DNA from: Parasponia andersonii
Lineage: Eukaryota; Streptophyta; Magnoliopsida; Rosales; Cannabaceae
Assembly: GCA_002914805.1 (NCBI GenBank)
Contig: JXTB01000216.1
Location: 143,727 to 207,726 of the forward strand
Direction of reading: 5' to 3'
Length of the DNA: 64,000 bases
Shown: piece by piece, positions 12,587-24,634 of the stretch
How positions within the stretch are numbered: position 1 is the stretch's first letter
Layout of the letters: every line of letters starts with the position of its first letter
Made by a program: the position numbers and the translations under genes
Notes under the pieces: model-generated
The model's database searches: none
What the model was told of the DNA's origin: nothing
The model's input: the letters and a program-made list of their open reading frames with translations, nothing else

Positions 12587-15244
12587 AATGAGAACCTCTA
12601 AGGTAATTTAAATCCAATTCATCGAAGTTCAAAACTCAAAACTCAAAACTCAAGCGTAGGAAAAATAATTCTAAAAATATCTTTTCCAATACTATGGTAC
12701 ATGGTACAGATGTGATAAAATTTCTGTTTGGTCTGAATTATTTTATCCTTTGGCTGAAAATAAAACCCCAGAGCTATATTAGGTTTAGGAGGAGATCACT
12801 CATTAATTAACAGGCATATGATTTTTTTTTCTCAGATAAATTCATCTTGTTCTAAATTCATCTTGTTGTGGGTAATCTTCTCTCTCGTAATCACATCTAA
12901 AATTTCTCTATTTTTTTTTTTTAGCGTTTTACATCTAGCCTGTGATCCTCAGTTTGTGCGTATGAGACAATCGCAGATGGCGAAACAATTGGATCATCGG
13001 CTTATACGTGTGAGACTATCGGGACGAGCGGAGAATAACTAGGATTCTCTCATCTCTTTTTCTGCTTAAGAGTTCATGATCGCAGTCTGCAGATAAGTTA
13101 TTTTCATTTTCTTTAATGGTTTAAAAAATAATAGTGTGACACTGTGATTGAATACAAATATAAGTACTTAGAACTAATTTTCTGCTTAGATCAATTTCCA
13201 GCCGTTAAATGCGGTCTTAGAATTACGGCCAATTTTTGTGGTCTTATAGTAGACGGGCAGGCTGCCCTGGTTGTAGTTCATTATAACATTTAAAAAACAA
13301 AATAGGGTTTTTGTATGAAATGACCTTTTTTAATTTCATTTTAATACATCACTTTTTTTTATCTTTTTGTTAAATGGCTTTTTTTTTTTTCCCGAGTATT
13401 TGTAAGATATGATCTTGACATTCTTTTTCACTACAATTTAAGAAATGGCCTTTTTGTTACCTTTTTACTAAATGACTTCTTTTTTCTTTTCGTTTTTTTT
13501 GTTGTTTTTTTTTATTCTTTTGCTTTTTTTTTAAATTAAAATTTTTATTCTTTTGCTAAGTGGTCTTTTTTATTAGTACATTAATTTTATGTTTTAGTAT
13601 GTCAGTTTATCAATTTTATGAATAGTAAATCGACATATGTATATATTTAGCCATTTTATTATAATGTTTGAAAAACAAATATTTCTTAAATTGGGACCCA
13701 AAAGATTCGACTATTTTGCGAATAAGCTCCCATATTGATATTATTTCACACAATGCCCTACACGGCTACACCATAACATATCTGATTGGATGCGTACGTT
13801 ACACACAACTTTTTATTTTGTACTTATTTTCTTTTCTTTTATGCTTAAGCATATATGCAAACAGTTTTGAGTATACAAAGATAAGAATCATGACCAGTTG
13901 AAGAGACCACGTACGTTCACGTCGGTCTATATTTTTGTCCATTTCTCGTTCATCTTGAATAAATTGGAATAATAGCTAAGAGTACTAAATATGCGAGCTA
14001 GCTATAATTGCAAATTCTCTTAGAATTGAATAATTTTAAAAAATATATTAATATAAAAGAAAGAAAAATTCTAGGATCATCAAATTATGCAACACTTTAA
14101 GGTACCTTCACTAAATTGATTTAATTTTTTTATTAAAAAAAATCTAAATTTGTATTAATAGTTGCGACTAACATTTTTTTAAAGAAAAAAATGAGACTTT
14201 GTATATTCTATAATATATATGATAAAGAATATCAAATTTGGAAAAATATTTATTATACATATGATAAAGAATAACAAGTGATGAAGAAAAATATTTAGTG
14301 GTTTCCCATCAACCTATCAACTATCAACCGAGAAAACCTCGTCAGTTTATGGAAGATATAGTCTAAACTATTTTGAGTGTATACAAAAGGAGTTGACAAT
14401 AATTAATTTAATAATAAAAAAAAAGTTGTCACACATATGATAACGATGTAGATTCGTGCATTTTTATGAGTCATCCAGCCAAGCACAAAATTAGCCTCTT
14501 ATCATTATTTTCTCTTTTCGTATTTGGTACACCAAACCCCACTCCTACAGTTGCATGTTCTTCTTTGATCAAATCCTATCAAATGGATTACTTCGGAGAA
14601 AAAAAACACATATCGAATGGATTAGCTGGCTAGCGCTGACGATAGACTAATAGTTAATTAAAGGTTTGTTTGCTGGTTCTTGAACTTTGACTTTAATTTA
14701 TTTCCAATTTGATTGATAATTAATTTTGTAGAATGTATTCTCAATTTGATAATTTATTTATTTGGTGTTATATATTTACAGTTATTAATCTTTGCCAAAT
14801 TCATGCCACCGGACTTTTTCAATATACAACAAATTTATACAATAGTTTTTGACGAGATAACTATCTCCAAAATTTTATTTTATTTTATTTTTTGAAAATG
14901 TTCCTCAAGAAAATTATATTAATCATTAGCTAAATTGGCTACAATAATTGAACAAGCTTCTAAAAGAAATAGAAATATCTCTCAGCATAATCCAAAATCA
15001 CTCCAAAGAAACTAATGAGAGTGTGAACCATCGTATTCTTAATTATAAGAAATATGATTATAAAATTCTACCTCCCATTTACAGAGAAAAGCTTCAAGGA
15101 AAAATTTAGAGTCAACAGACAAACCTCCTTCAAGGCGTTCATCAGTAAACGCTACAGTAATCTCCTCTTTATAATGCTTAAAGTTAATAGGTAGACTTTC
15201 TTTAAGACGTCAGTAAATATCATAGTCCCCTTTTCAGCACTTAG
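11498..15244. other. Intergenic, AT-rich; no gene seen
   Basis: It contains a (TA)n microsatellite at about 12541-12580, T-rich near-repeats at 13320-13560, and many homopolymers. From about 15060 the words ATCAGTAAAYG and CCCCTTTTCAGC begin. They resume after the CACTA element at 17424, so the element interrupted a pre-existing repetitive tract. Confidence 0.6.
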
Positions 15245-15247
15245 AGT

Positions 15248-17423
15248 TACTACCAGAAACATGATTTTTGCCGACGGACTACTAATAGTCCGTCGGTGAA
15301 AGCTTATATTCACCGACGGGTTTGAGTGAAACTCGTCGGCAAAAGACTGCTGAAAAAATTAATTATTGGGCATCTTTCACCGACGGATCTCCGTCGGTGT
15401 AGTGACAATACGCCGACGGATTAACGGTTTCCGTCGGTAAATGTCAATTTTTTAATTAAAAAAAAGAAGCAAGACGACGTCGTTTTGAAATAGGATTATG
15501 ATAAAACCCTACGACCCCTCTTTCGTTCTTCCGCTGCTCAAACTCTCTGTTTCTCTCCTCTGAAGCTCGTTCTCTCTCTCCAATCTCAAGGTCTCTCTCT
15601 GTTACCCTCCTCAAGATCCCTCAATCCCTTAAGTTCTCTCTTTCCTCTCTAGCTCTAGCTTCTGTCTCAAGCCAAAATAATAATTTGGTGCTGAAAATCA
15701 CTGAATTCCAACGCCATCATCAGATCCACTCGGACCCTAAATCGTCAGGTACCAAACTTTTTGTATGACCCAAATCTCTCTTGTTCTTCTTCAATCTTCA
15801 AAATTTGGATTATGCTTGCTATTATNNNNNNNNNNNNNNNNNNNNNNNNNNNNNNNNNNNNNNNNNNNNNNNNNNNNNNNNNNNNNNNNNNNNNNNNNNN
15901 NNNNNNNNNNNNNNNNNNNNNNNNNNNNNNNNNNNNNNNNNNNNNNNNNNNNNNNNNNNNNNNNNNNNNNNNNNNNNNNNNNNNNNNNNNNNNNNNNNNN
16001 NNNNNNNNNNNNNNNNNNNNNNNNNNNNNNNNNNNNNNNNNNNNNNNNNNNNNNNNNNNNNNNNNNNNNNNNNNNNNNNNNNNNNNNNNNNNNNNNNNNN
16101 NNNNNNNNNNNNNNNNNNNNNNNNNNNNNNNNNNNNNNNNNNNNNNNNNNNNNNNNNNNNNNNNNNNNNNNNNNNNNNNNNNNNNNNNNNNNNNNNNNNN
16201 NNNNNNNNNNNNNNNNNNNNNNNNNNNNNNNNNNNNNNNNNNNNNNNNNNNNNNNNNNNNNNNNNNNNNNNNNNNNNNNNNNNNNNNNNNNNNNNNNNNN
16301 NNNNNNNNNNNNNNNNNNNNNNNNNNNNNNNNNNNNNNNNNNNNNNNNNNNNNNNNNNNNNNNNNNNNNNNNNNNNNNNNNNNNNNNNNNNNNNNNNNNN
16401 NNNNNNNNNNNNNNNNNNNNNNNNNNNNNNNNNNNNNNNNNNNNNNNNNNNNNNNNNNNNNNNNNNNNNNNNNNNNNNNNNNNNNNNNNNNNNNNNNNNN
16501 NNNNNNNNNNNNNNNNNNNNNNNNNNNNNNNNNNNNNNNNNNNNNNNNNNNNNNNNNNNNNNNNNNNNNNNNNNNNNNNNNNNNNNNNNNNNNNNNNNNN
16601 NNNNNNNNNNNNNNNNNNNNNNNNNNNNNNNNNNNNNNNNNNNNNNNNNNNNNNNNNNNNNNNNNNNNNNNNNNNNNNNNNNNNNNNNNNNNNNNNNNNN
16701 NNNNNNNNNNNNNNNNNNNNNNNNNNNNNNNNNNNNNNNNNNNNNNNNNNNNNNNNNNNNNNNNNNNNNNNNNNNNNNNNNNNNNNNNNNNNATTATTAA
16801 TTAATAAATAATTATAACAATCAATTAAATAAATTTTTTTAACAAATTAATAAAATTTTTGCCGACGCAGAATTGCGTCGGTAAAAGTATTTTTATTTTT
16901 ATAAATATTTTCACCGACGTATTTTGTCGTCGGAAAATGAATTGTACGTTTTTAAATTATCTCTTTAATAACTTTCACCGACACATAAATGCGTCGGTAA
17001 TTGTTTAACTTTCACCGACGCATAATGCATCGGTGATTGTTTAACTTTCATCAACGTATAAATGCATCAGTATTTGTTAACTTTCACCGATGCGTTTATT
17101 CGTCGGTGTAAGTTAACATTCACAGACGCATTTATCCGTCGGTGAAAGTCAAGTAGATTTCGAATTTGGGCATATTTTTCCCGACGAAAAACTTTCGCCG
17201 ACGTAAACCGTACATTGGTAAAACTCACTAATGCATCGGCGAAGGTTACTTTTACCGACGAAATTAAATTTCTGTTGGTAAGCTACATTTAACTACGGTC
17301 TTACACCGACGATAGTCGCCGATGAGGAATTGCGTCGACAATTGTTAAATACCTTTCCCCGACATTTTATGTTACTTTTTCCGACGAAAAAATGCGTCGA
17401 CGAAAGTCATGTTTCTTGTAGTG
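15248..17423. mobile_element. Non-autonomous CACTA (En/Spm-type) DNA transposon
   Basis: The 5' end reads TACTACCAGAAACATG (15248-15263). The 3' end reads CATGTTTCTTGTAGTG (17408-17423), whose reverse complement is CACTACAAGAAACATG. The first base of the 5' end is mutated from C. The trinucleotide AGT flanks both ends (15245-15247 and 17424-17426), the 3-bp target duplication expected of this superfamily. Both subterminal regions are packed with inverted and direct copies of CACCGACG/CGTCGGTG, the typical transposase-binding repeats. A promoter- or 5'UTR-like C/T-rich tract with a possible splice donor (GTCAG|GTACC at about 15750) lies before the internal gap. No transposase is visible, but 967 bases are unknown. 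Confidence 0.93.
15826..16792. other. Assembly gap (967 N)
   Basis: Unknown bases inside the CACTA element. Any open frame across them is meaningless. The true length is not known. Confidence 0.99.
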
Positions 17424-17426
17424 AGT

Positions 17427-19790
17427 CCCCTCTTTTCAGTGTCTATCAGTAAATACCACATTTTTCACCGTGTCCATCACTAAATGTCGACTTTCTCATA
17501 GAGCTCATCAGTAAACGTCACTCTATTCACGACATCCGTCAGTGAATACCACATAACATCTTTCAGATTTGACTCTCGAAAGCCTCAAATCTAGAAAAAT
17601 ACTAAAGAAAATACACACATAAAAAACCTCTCTAGTAATAGAAAAACTAAAATACAATCGAAAAACCACAGATCTAAATCTGGGTATACACTAAAAGAAG
17701 AGGAAAAAAAAAAAGACATCTCCAAAATACCACAGATCTCGGTTTGAATGTATAAGAAACACATCATAGATCTAGATTTAGGTGGTCAACAACCTCCAAA
17801 AATATAAAGACTTATTAGAAGGAACAAAAAAAAACTTGAAAAAAGAAAACAAAAGAAAAAAGAAAAACTATACCGGTGAGAGGGAAGAGTAAGAGAAAGA
17901 GCTTTTGGATACTAGGAGATGGTCTCTGTCGAGTTTTAGAGATAGCTTCTCTCTCTCATATTATTTATTTATTTCATTAAAAAGAAAACTTAAAGTAAGA
18001 ATTTTGATAATTGTCTCTAAATCAATCAACTGATAAATGTCAAAAAATTAATAAATTTACCTCTAAAAATTAATAGGAAGACACCATAAATTTATATTTA
18101 AGTAGACAATAATCTCCAAAAATGAAAAGACTAATTAAAAGGAACAAAAATCAAAAGAAAAACTGAGAAAAGAAAAAATAAAAAGAAAAAAAAAAACATA
18201 CCGGGGAGAGGGAGGAGCCCCCTCCACGGTAAGGGCAAAACCTATTAGCGGAGGAGGAGAAAGAGTATCAAGCGGCTGGGAGACCGTCTCTTTTGATTTT
18301 TAGAGAGAAGTTAGACTATTATTTATTTATTTCGTTAAATGGAAAACTTAAAAGTAAGAATTTTGATAATTGTCACCAAACTGATCAACCGATAAACGTT
18401 AAATTTACCCCCTGGGTCATCTTTCTCTAAATTAAGTAGAAACATGTCAAAAAGGATAATTTTGTTTCGATTAGATACTTTATTTTATTTTTTACTAGAG
18501 GGAATCGGAATTTAAAGTCTCTTCATATTAGGAGGAAATGTGCTTACAACAATTATATGCCTCCAACCACAATTCATAATACAAATTAGTCATTCTGAAA
18601 GCAATATCAAATATATTAATGAAGTTTAATCTTATTCGAATCTCTCTGTCAAATACATTTGTACTATAAATTAATCATTAAATCTAAAGATAGCACAATG
18701 AGAGGATTAATTAACCTTATTTAATCCCATTCTAATCTTTCCATCAAATCTCAGTGCAAACATCTAAACGATACCATGACAAAGTTGATGAACTTCGAAT
18801 TATAGAGATGAAAATTCATGTAACCAAACCACAAATATTGTCAAGTTTCAGAAGCTCATTTTGAATTAGTGTTTTGCTTATCACCAGTTATACCACTTAG
18901 AGCGACCACTTAGCGCCATCGCTCTATTAAGTCATAAAATCCTTTTCAATTCAGCAAAACTATATTTCTTTGCAGAATTACTTTTCTTTGTCATTGATTA
19001 AATTATTAGAGGAACGAGAAAAAACAGCCCCTAAGAAAAAGAAAAACAAAGCAAAGCTAACAGTCTAACATCTGAACCTAACAAAGAGTTGCACACTTCA
19101 TATAACTTAGACTTTTTGGTACAATTATATGCTCTTACACGTGCAGCTAACATGTGTTATTGAAAAAGTTACACACTACTTACAAGGATCAAGAAAGTGT
19201 TGAGAAAGACACATTTTGGTTTTAGTACAAGATTTGAATTTTATTCTTCAAATTCAGAAATAATTTTTATGTATTTTGAAAGTTATTTCAATCTTATTCA
19301 TTCTTATTTTTAAGATAATAAATATTTGATTTAATACTAATAATTTAAGTTGAGTACGTAGTCGAATAGTTTTAAAAGTTCTAACTCAAGTTAATTAATA
19401 TATCAAGCTTGAAAATGGATATATATAGGACTTAGTAAAATCAAGTTTGAAGATGGATTACAGAAAAGAACTTGAAAATAGAGATTAAGAATACAAAACT
19501 TAAACTAACAAAAGTTAAATATTTAGTTATTATGTTTAAATATATGTTTACATATAATATGATATTAATAGCTCAAATTTTTCTAAAAATAGAAATTTTC
19601 ACACCAATATAGTCAACATAATTTATCTTTAATTAAAGTTTGAAAATTTATATTACACCATTTTAAAATTGATTTATGGATTTCTATAGTATCCAAATTT
19701 CATAAAAATCAATTTAAGAAGTCATAATTTTGAAAAGAATTGAAATAAAATTAAAACAAACTCTCTGATACTTTCGACAAACTGATTTCC
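17427..19790. other. Repetitive intergenic tract with a diverged tandem duplication
   Basis: 17427-17570 continues the ATCAGTAAAYG-type repeats found before the CACTA element. Two diverged copies of a roughly 320-bp unit follow, at about 17745-18055 and 18070-18410. Shared landmarks are CTCCAAAAAT, ATACCGG.GAGAGGGA, TTATTTATTTATTTC and AGTAAGAATTTTGATAATTG. Copy 2 has an extra insert of about 40 bp (GGAGCCCCCTCCACGG...). 18411-19790 is AT-rich with no gene seen. Confidence 0.6.
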
Positions 19791-19849
19791 AATTTTCAAT
19801 CTATTAATTTTCTATCGATTTTCAACAGTTTTTTAAATTTGACTGTTAA

Positions 19850-20240
19850 AACCGTACTATCAGTAAAACTCTAAGCTACTTCTGCCATCATTGTTAGTCC
19901 CGATTTTGATCCCGACGGTGTCTTTATTTGACTGGAGTTAAAAATTTTCGACTGTGGTCGAATTTGATATGTCACATATCTTGGTTATTCTGATCGATTT
20001 ATGATCGTCGGTCGAAAAATTTCAACCCCAGTTGAAAATTTTAGACTTGGGTCGAACCACTATTTGGCCGTAGTTAAACAATTCGATTGGGGTCGAAGTC
20101 ATTAGTCGAAAATTTTTTATCGACATTCAACTACAACTAACATCCGTTAGACTATAGTCGAATATTTCGACCTCAATCGAACATGGTCAGCCGCCTTCTC
20201 AGTGCCACGTCCTTTACTTTCGACTTTTCGGCTGAGATCG
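19850..20240. repeat. Cluster of TTCGAC/GTCGAA inverted words (possible transposon remnant)
   Basis: At least eight copies of GTCGAA or TTCGAC and related palindromes (for example TTTCGACTGTGGTCGAA) occur within 400 bp. This resembles the subterminal repeat regions of CACTA elements, but I found no terminal CACTA sequence on either side. Treat it as a candidate degraded element end. Confidence 0.35.
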
Positions 20241-21843
20241 AGTAAAAGATAATTTTGAAGCTCTAAAATTTTCATTAAATAACATGCAATAAAAGTCTTA
20301 ATTTTGTAAATAATTTATAAATTGTCCTTTTTTTTTCCATCACATGTATTAAAAAATGTTCAAAATTAATAATATCCCAATAACATGAAAAATGAGCTAA
20401 ATAAAAAGGGCAAACGATGAGTCACAAATAAAATTTGCTAACGAACTTACGGGTAAAAACTAACTCACAAATAGAAAACTTTAGGCAAAAATATGACTCT
20501 CGACAGAATTTCCTCTCATTTTTCAATATGTTTGTATTATGAGACAAGAAAAAACAAACCTCTTAGCTTTTGCGAAATGCTCAATTTATCCCATGATTTT
20601 TTGAAAATAAGAAAGGAATCTGGAATCCTCTAATATATTAATACAAATTTCCCATCAACGTCTAATGTGATGATGAAAATTGATATGTAAAAAGACAAGA
20701 TTACCCTTATTCTAAACTTAAAAAATATTGCAAATCACCACTTGCCCCATGATTTTTGTCAAATATTACACTTCTCCCCATAATAACTAATTTTGATACA
20801 TTTTGTACACGGGCTGGTAAAAGTAATCTTACTTTGTCCCTAAAAAAGCATGAAAGGTTGCAATAGGATTAACTCCTTTTTTTTTTTTTTTTTCGAGAGA
20901 ACTCTTTTGAATTCAGGGAAGTGATGCTTTTAAGGAAAAAATGAGATTATTTTTGCTCATTTTGTAGCAAAGTGCGACTATTTTTACCAAATTAGGGAAA
21001 AACGTGCCAGTGGGGTAATTTGACCAATAACCAAATAATTATAACCTTAAAAAGGGGAAAAAAAAAACAAGAAAAAAACATATGGCGGTGAACGAAGAGG
21101 GAAAAAAAAAGACGATTACTTGTGGAAAAGTCTTGGACAGTTCCTTTTTTTTATTTATTTAAAAAAATAGTTAATTAATAACATCTAGGGATATCTTGAT
21201 ATATATATATATATATATATAAAGAGAACAATCTTACTCAATTTAAGTATTTTAGACGAGAAGTGAAATATATATTTTTTTGTTATTTATTAAAACTAAG
21301 AGATAAATTGACTGAATATTCACTAAATTCACCAAAATTTAGTGGATGCTTGCTTAATTTATTTACTATATTCTCACCGGTACTTGTTAGAAATATTAAA
21401 AGGAAGACATGGAGTTCACCGCCGGTAAATCCATATCCACCTCTCATTCTCATCATCCACCCCTGAGAACGAGAACGGGAACGAGAACGAGAACGAGAAC
21501 GAGAACGAGATCGAGAGAGTGAAAATTGATGACAAAAGAACAAACATATATAAAAAGGGCGTTGACTCGTACTGAATAAGCCGTTGTCCTCAGACGACGA
21601 CTAGACTCTTTAACCAACCAATTAAATTCTCATAATTTAAAAAAAAAAAAAAAAACGACATTCTTCCACGAAACTCCCCCCCCACCCCTAACCCCGTTAA
21701 TGGCGGCTCCTCTGATTCTCATTTCTCAGTCAAACTTCTCACCTGCACCTTATCCCCTCCCTCACGTCTCTCTCCCTCTTCTCCCAACCCCCCAAGCTCT
21801 CTCTTTCTCTCTCTAAACCAAACAAACAAACAAAACCTAAACG

Positions 21844-21877
<34 letters not shown>

Positions 21878-21881
21878 CGCC
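20241..21881. other. Upstream region of the receptor-like kinase; no other gene seen
   Basis: AT-rich sequence with an (AT)n tract at about 21200-21220 and an imperfect hexanucleotide GAGAAC/GAACGA repeat at about 21465-21517. A C/T-rich leader follows, with a (CT)n microsatellite at 21850-21877 directly before the start codon. C/T-rich leaders are common in plant 5' UTRs. Confidence 0.6.
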
Positions 21882-23000
21882 ATGGACCCGACCTTACAAG
21901 CCATCCTCGCCGCCATGGCCAGCTTCTTCCTCATAACCCTAATCTTCGCCGCCACCATCATAATCTGCCGGAGCCGAAACGACAAGTCGTACCGGAGCCG
22001 GAACCGGGATCATCGGCACCGCGACCGGGGTGTCGCCAACCCTCGGCTGACGTCGATCTCCGTCGTGGACGAAAGCGCGTCGTTCGATCCCTCGCTCAGC
22101 GTCTCGATGGCTGAGATCGTCGCCGCCACCCGGAATTTCGCGGCCGACCTGATCGTCGGGGACGGCAGCTTTGGGTTCGTCTACAAGGCCCAACTCGCGG
22201 GTGGGCCCACCGTCGCGATCAAGAAGCTCAATCCAGATGCCTTCCAAGGGTTTCGGGAGTTTCGGGCCGAGATGGAGACCCTGGGGAAGCTTCGGCACCG
22301 AAATCTCGTAAAGATTCTTGGGTACTGCGTTTCCGGGGCGGATAGGATCCTGATTTATGAGTTTATTGAGAGGGGTAATTTGGACATTTGGCTTCACGAC
22401 TCGTCGGAGGAGGAGGAGAGCCTTCGGCTGCCCTTGTCTTGGGCGACGAGGAATAAGATCGTTCGGGGAGTGGCCAATGGGCTGGCCTACTTGCATGGGC
22501 TTGAGATGCCCATTATCCATAGGGATATTAAGGCCAGCAACGTACTGTTGGACTCGGAGTTCGAGGCCCGAATAGCGGATTTTGGGCTTGCTCGGACGAT
22601 TGACTCCTCGCACTCCCACGTGTCAACGCAGGTGGCCGGCACGATGGGGTACATGCCGCCGGAATACAAGGAAGGGTTCACGGTGGCGACGGTGAAAGCC
22701 GACGTGTATAGTTTCGGGATTTTGATGTTAGAAATCGGGATTGGGAGGCGGCCCCATTTGCCGATGGTCTTCGACGGCGCGGAGATGGGCCTGGTCAAAT
22801 GGGCCAGGAAAATGATGGCCCAAAACCGGGAACTCGAAATGGTGGATGCAAGTATTTCGCGGGAGGGACTAGTGGAGGGTGAGGTTAAGGAGTACTTTAG
22901 GATTGCTTGCTTTTGTGCTAATGAGATTTCAAGAGAAAGGCCCGCAATGAGAGATGTCGTGGAGTTGTTGATGCGGAATCCGACATCGTTTTCCGGCTGA
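21882..23000 (+). CDS. Receptor-like serine/threonine kinase, EMS1/PSKR/BRI1-type kinase domain, no ectodomain
   Basis: An intronless frame encodes 372 residues. Residues 1-8 precede a hydrophobic membrane segment (about 9-29), followed by a basic Arg/His-rich juxtamembrane stretch (30-50) and a full kinase domain (about 88-365). Visible motifs are the glycine loop GDGSFGFVY (93-101), VAIKK with Lys114, HRDIKASN (213-220, catalytic Asp215, an RD kinase), DFG (233-235), GTMGYMPPEY (253-262), DVYSFG (274-279) and Arg352. All catalytic residues are present, so it should be active. The phrases EMETLGK, HRDIKASN and SHVST resemble leucine-rich-repeat subfamily X kinases such as EMS1. With almost no extracellular part it cannot bind a ligand alone and probably signals with a partner receptor or as a membrane-anchored cytoplasmic kinase (inference). 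The CG-rich coding sequence contrasts with the AT-rich surroundings. The start is the first in-frame ATG after the (CT)n leader, in context GCCATGG. Confidence 0.92.
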   Translation: MDPTLQAILAAMASFFLITLIFAATIIICRSRNDKSYRSRNRDHRHRDRGVANPRLTSISVVDESASFDPSLSVSMAEIVAATRNFAADLIVGDGSFGFVYKAQLAGGPTVAIKKLNPDAFQGFREFRAEMETLGKLRHRNLVKILGYCVSGADRILIYEFIERGNLDIWLHDSSEEEESLRLPLSWATRNKIVRGVANGLAYLHGLEMPIIHRDIKASNVLLDSEFEARIADFGLARTIDSSHSHVSTQVAGTMGYMPPEYKEGFTVATVKADVYSFGILMLEIGIGRRPHLPMVFDGAEMGLVKWARKMMAQNRELEMVDASISREGLVEGEVKEYFRIACFCANEISRERPAMRDVVELLMRNPTSFSG

Positions 23001-23887
23001 GTCGAGGGAATAAAATTGTTAAAACTTTCTTAGTGTTTGGTGAGATCATGAAAGGGATGTAAATAGGTAGAGAGAGCTAAAGTAGGTAAAAGTAGGATTT
23101 TGAGTGTTAAATCTATGTTTATGTAGGAGGACTATTATTAGTAGTAATAATGCATTTTGCCTAAGCCAATGTCCCTAAAATGGAGCGAACTTTTGGCTCG
23201 TGCCTTGATGTTTTCGGTATTTTTTTTTTTTAAAAAATAATGATGTGTGAAATTCTTTTTTTAAGTAACCCGAGTGACTAAGGATTTTTTATTTTTTTTC
23301 CTTTTCTTATTTCTCGGTTCGGGATAGATGAACTCTTCATATCGCGTTAAATTGGTAGATACCACTTTTACTAACCAATTGATTAAATATAAATATAACA
23401 TCATCATTAAAAACTACCACTTTTTCGTAGAGCAAATGTAATGCTATCCTCAAATGCACTCGAATTTGATTTGAATACTCTCAATCTAGGTTTATGGATC
23501 TTTAAAGCTTGGTGAACTCGTGATAATCGGTTGCGTGTTTGGACTCAGCGGTAGAGTTGGGCTGACGAGTTTGTGTCGACGATGGTAAAAATATTGGTCA
23601 TAGTTGAGGAAGAGAGATGAACAATGGTGGAGAGAAGAGAGAGAAGGAAAAATCATATCTAGAAGGGAAGGAAAGGAAAGGAAGGAATGAATGTGGACCT
23701 GAAAACATTGGTCAAGCATTTTTTTTCTTTTTTGTGAATTTCCTTCTTTTGTTCATAGAAAAAAAAATCCCATTATTTGCTCGTTCTTCATCAAATAATA
23801 CAGATCGATATAACAATGGTGAAATTTATATTTTGTTTATTCAAGCACATGAAATTTTACCTTTTGTATAATATAAATAGATGAAAT
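23001..23887. other. Intergenic, between the kinase and the Tat-like element
   Basis: It contains the presumed 3' UTR of the kinase and AT-rich DNA with a purine-rich GGAAAGGAAAGG tract near 23660. No gene seen. Confidence 0.6.
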
Positions 23888-23892
23888 ATACA

Positions 23893-24616
23893 TGTTGTGC
23901 GGTCTAAAATCCTATGTCAGGTCGCATAAGTTACGTGCGACCTCATCCACATAAGTTGCATGCAACCTCATCCGAAAAGGTTGCATGCGACCTCCACCGC
24001 ATAAGTTATGTGCGACCTTCACCGAAAGGGTTGCATGCGACCTCCACCACATAAGTTATGTGCGACCTCCTCCAAATAGGTTATGTGCGACTTCCACCGC
24101 AGGAGTTATGTGCGACCTCTTCTGAATAGGTTATGTGCGATCCGAAAGAAAAGGAGACTAGTCTCTGCTTCATCAAACGGGTAACCTACAAGGAAAGGGA
24201 AACAAAAATTTGTCTTTCAAGTTCAACCAATTACCCAATTTAAGCAAATTACCCAATTATGTTGTTAATCAAATTGTATTACCCGATTGTATACCATTCT
24301 CACAATTGGGAACATTGAGCTACCTTCATCTATATAAAGGGAGTTCAATGTTTCAGTAAAGGAGACTTTCCGAATCTAGAAAAGCTAAAAGAATTCTTAA
24401 GAGTATTTTTTTCTTTTCAGACAACACATTGTAATTTTGAGTTCTTGTAATTCTCCAGAAAATAATGAAAAATAGTGGACGTAAGCTCATCTTTTTCGAG
24501 GCTGAACCACTATAAAATCTTTGCGTCTTAATTTGCTTTGATTAACAACCCAATTCACACAAGCCACATCTCATAATTTTTTCTAAAATTTATTGTTGAC
24601 AAAACCTCCATCAACA
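23893..24616 (+). repeat. 5' LTR (724 bp)
   Basis: Starts TGTTGTGCGGTCTAAA and ends CTCCATCAACA. Positions 23916 to about 24142 are a degenerate tandem array of about 25 bp per unit (TAAGTTATGTGCGACCTCCA). A TATA box (TATATAAAG, 24331-24339) marks the likely promoter. AATAATGAAAA near 24462 could serve in polyadenylation. The array is about 75 bp shorter than in the 3' LTR. Confidence 0.93.
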
Positions 24617-24634
24617 ATTGGCGCTAGAAGGAGG
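24617..24634 (+). other. Primer-binding region of the Tat-like element
   Basis: Directly after the 5' LTR the sequence reads ATTGGCGCTAGAAGGAGG. Its position and TGGCGC core fit a tRNA primer-binding site for minus-strand synthesis. I have not assigned the tRNA. Confidence 0.6.

Noticed and set aside
15761..16811. Long open frames of about 340 codons on the plus strand
   Set aside because: They run through 967 N bases of an assembly gap and carry no information.
21939..22619. 226-codon open frame antisense to the receptor-like kinase
   Set aside because: A shadow of the CG-rich kinase coding sequence on the other strand; no motif or independent support.
24000..24140. CRISPR-like array
   Set aside because: The repeats in the LTR are a degenerate tandem array without unique spacers, present in both LTRs of a plant retrotransposon.
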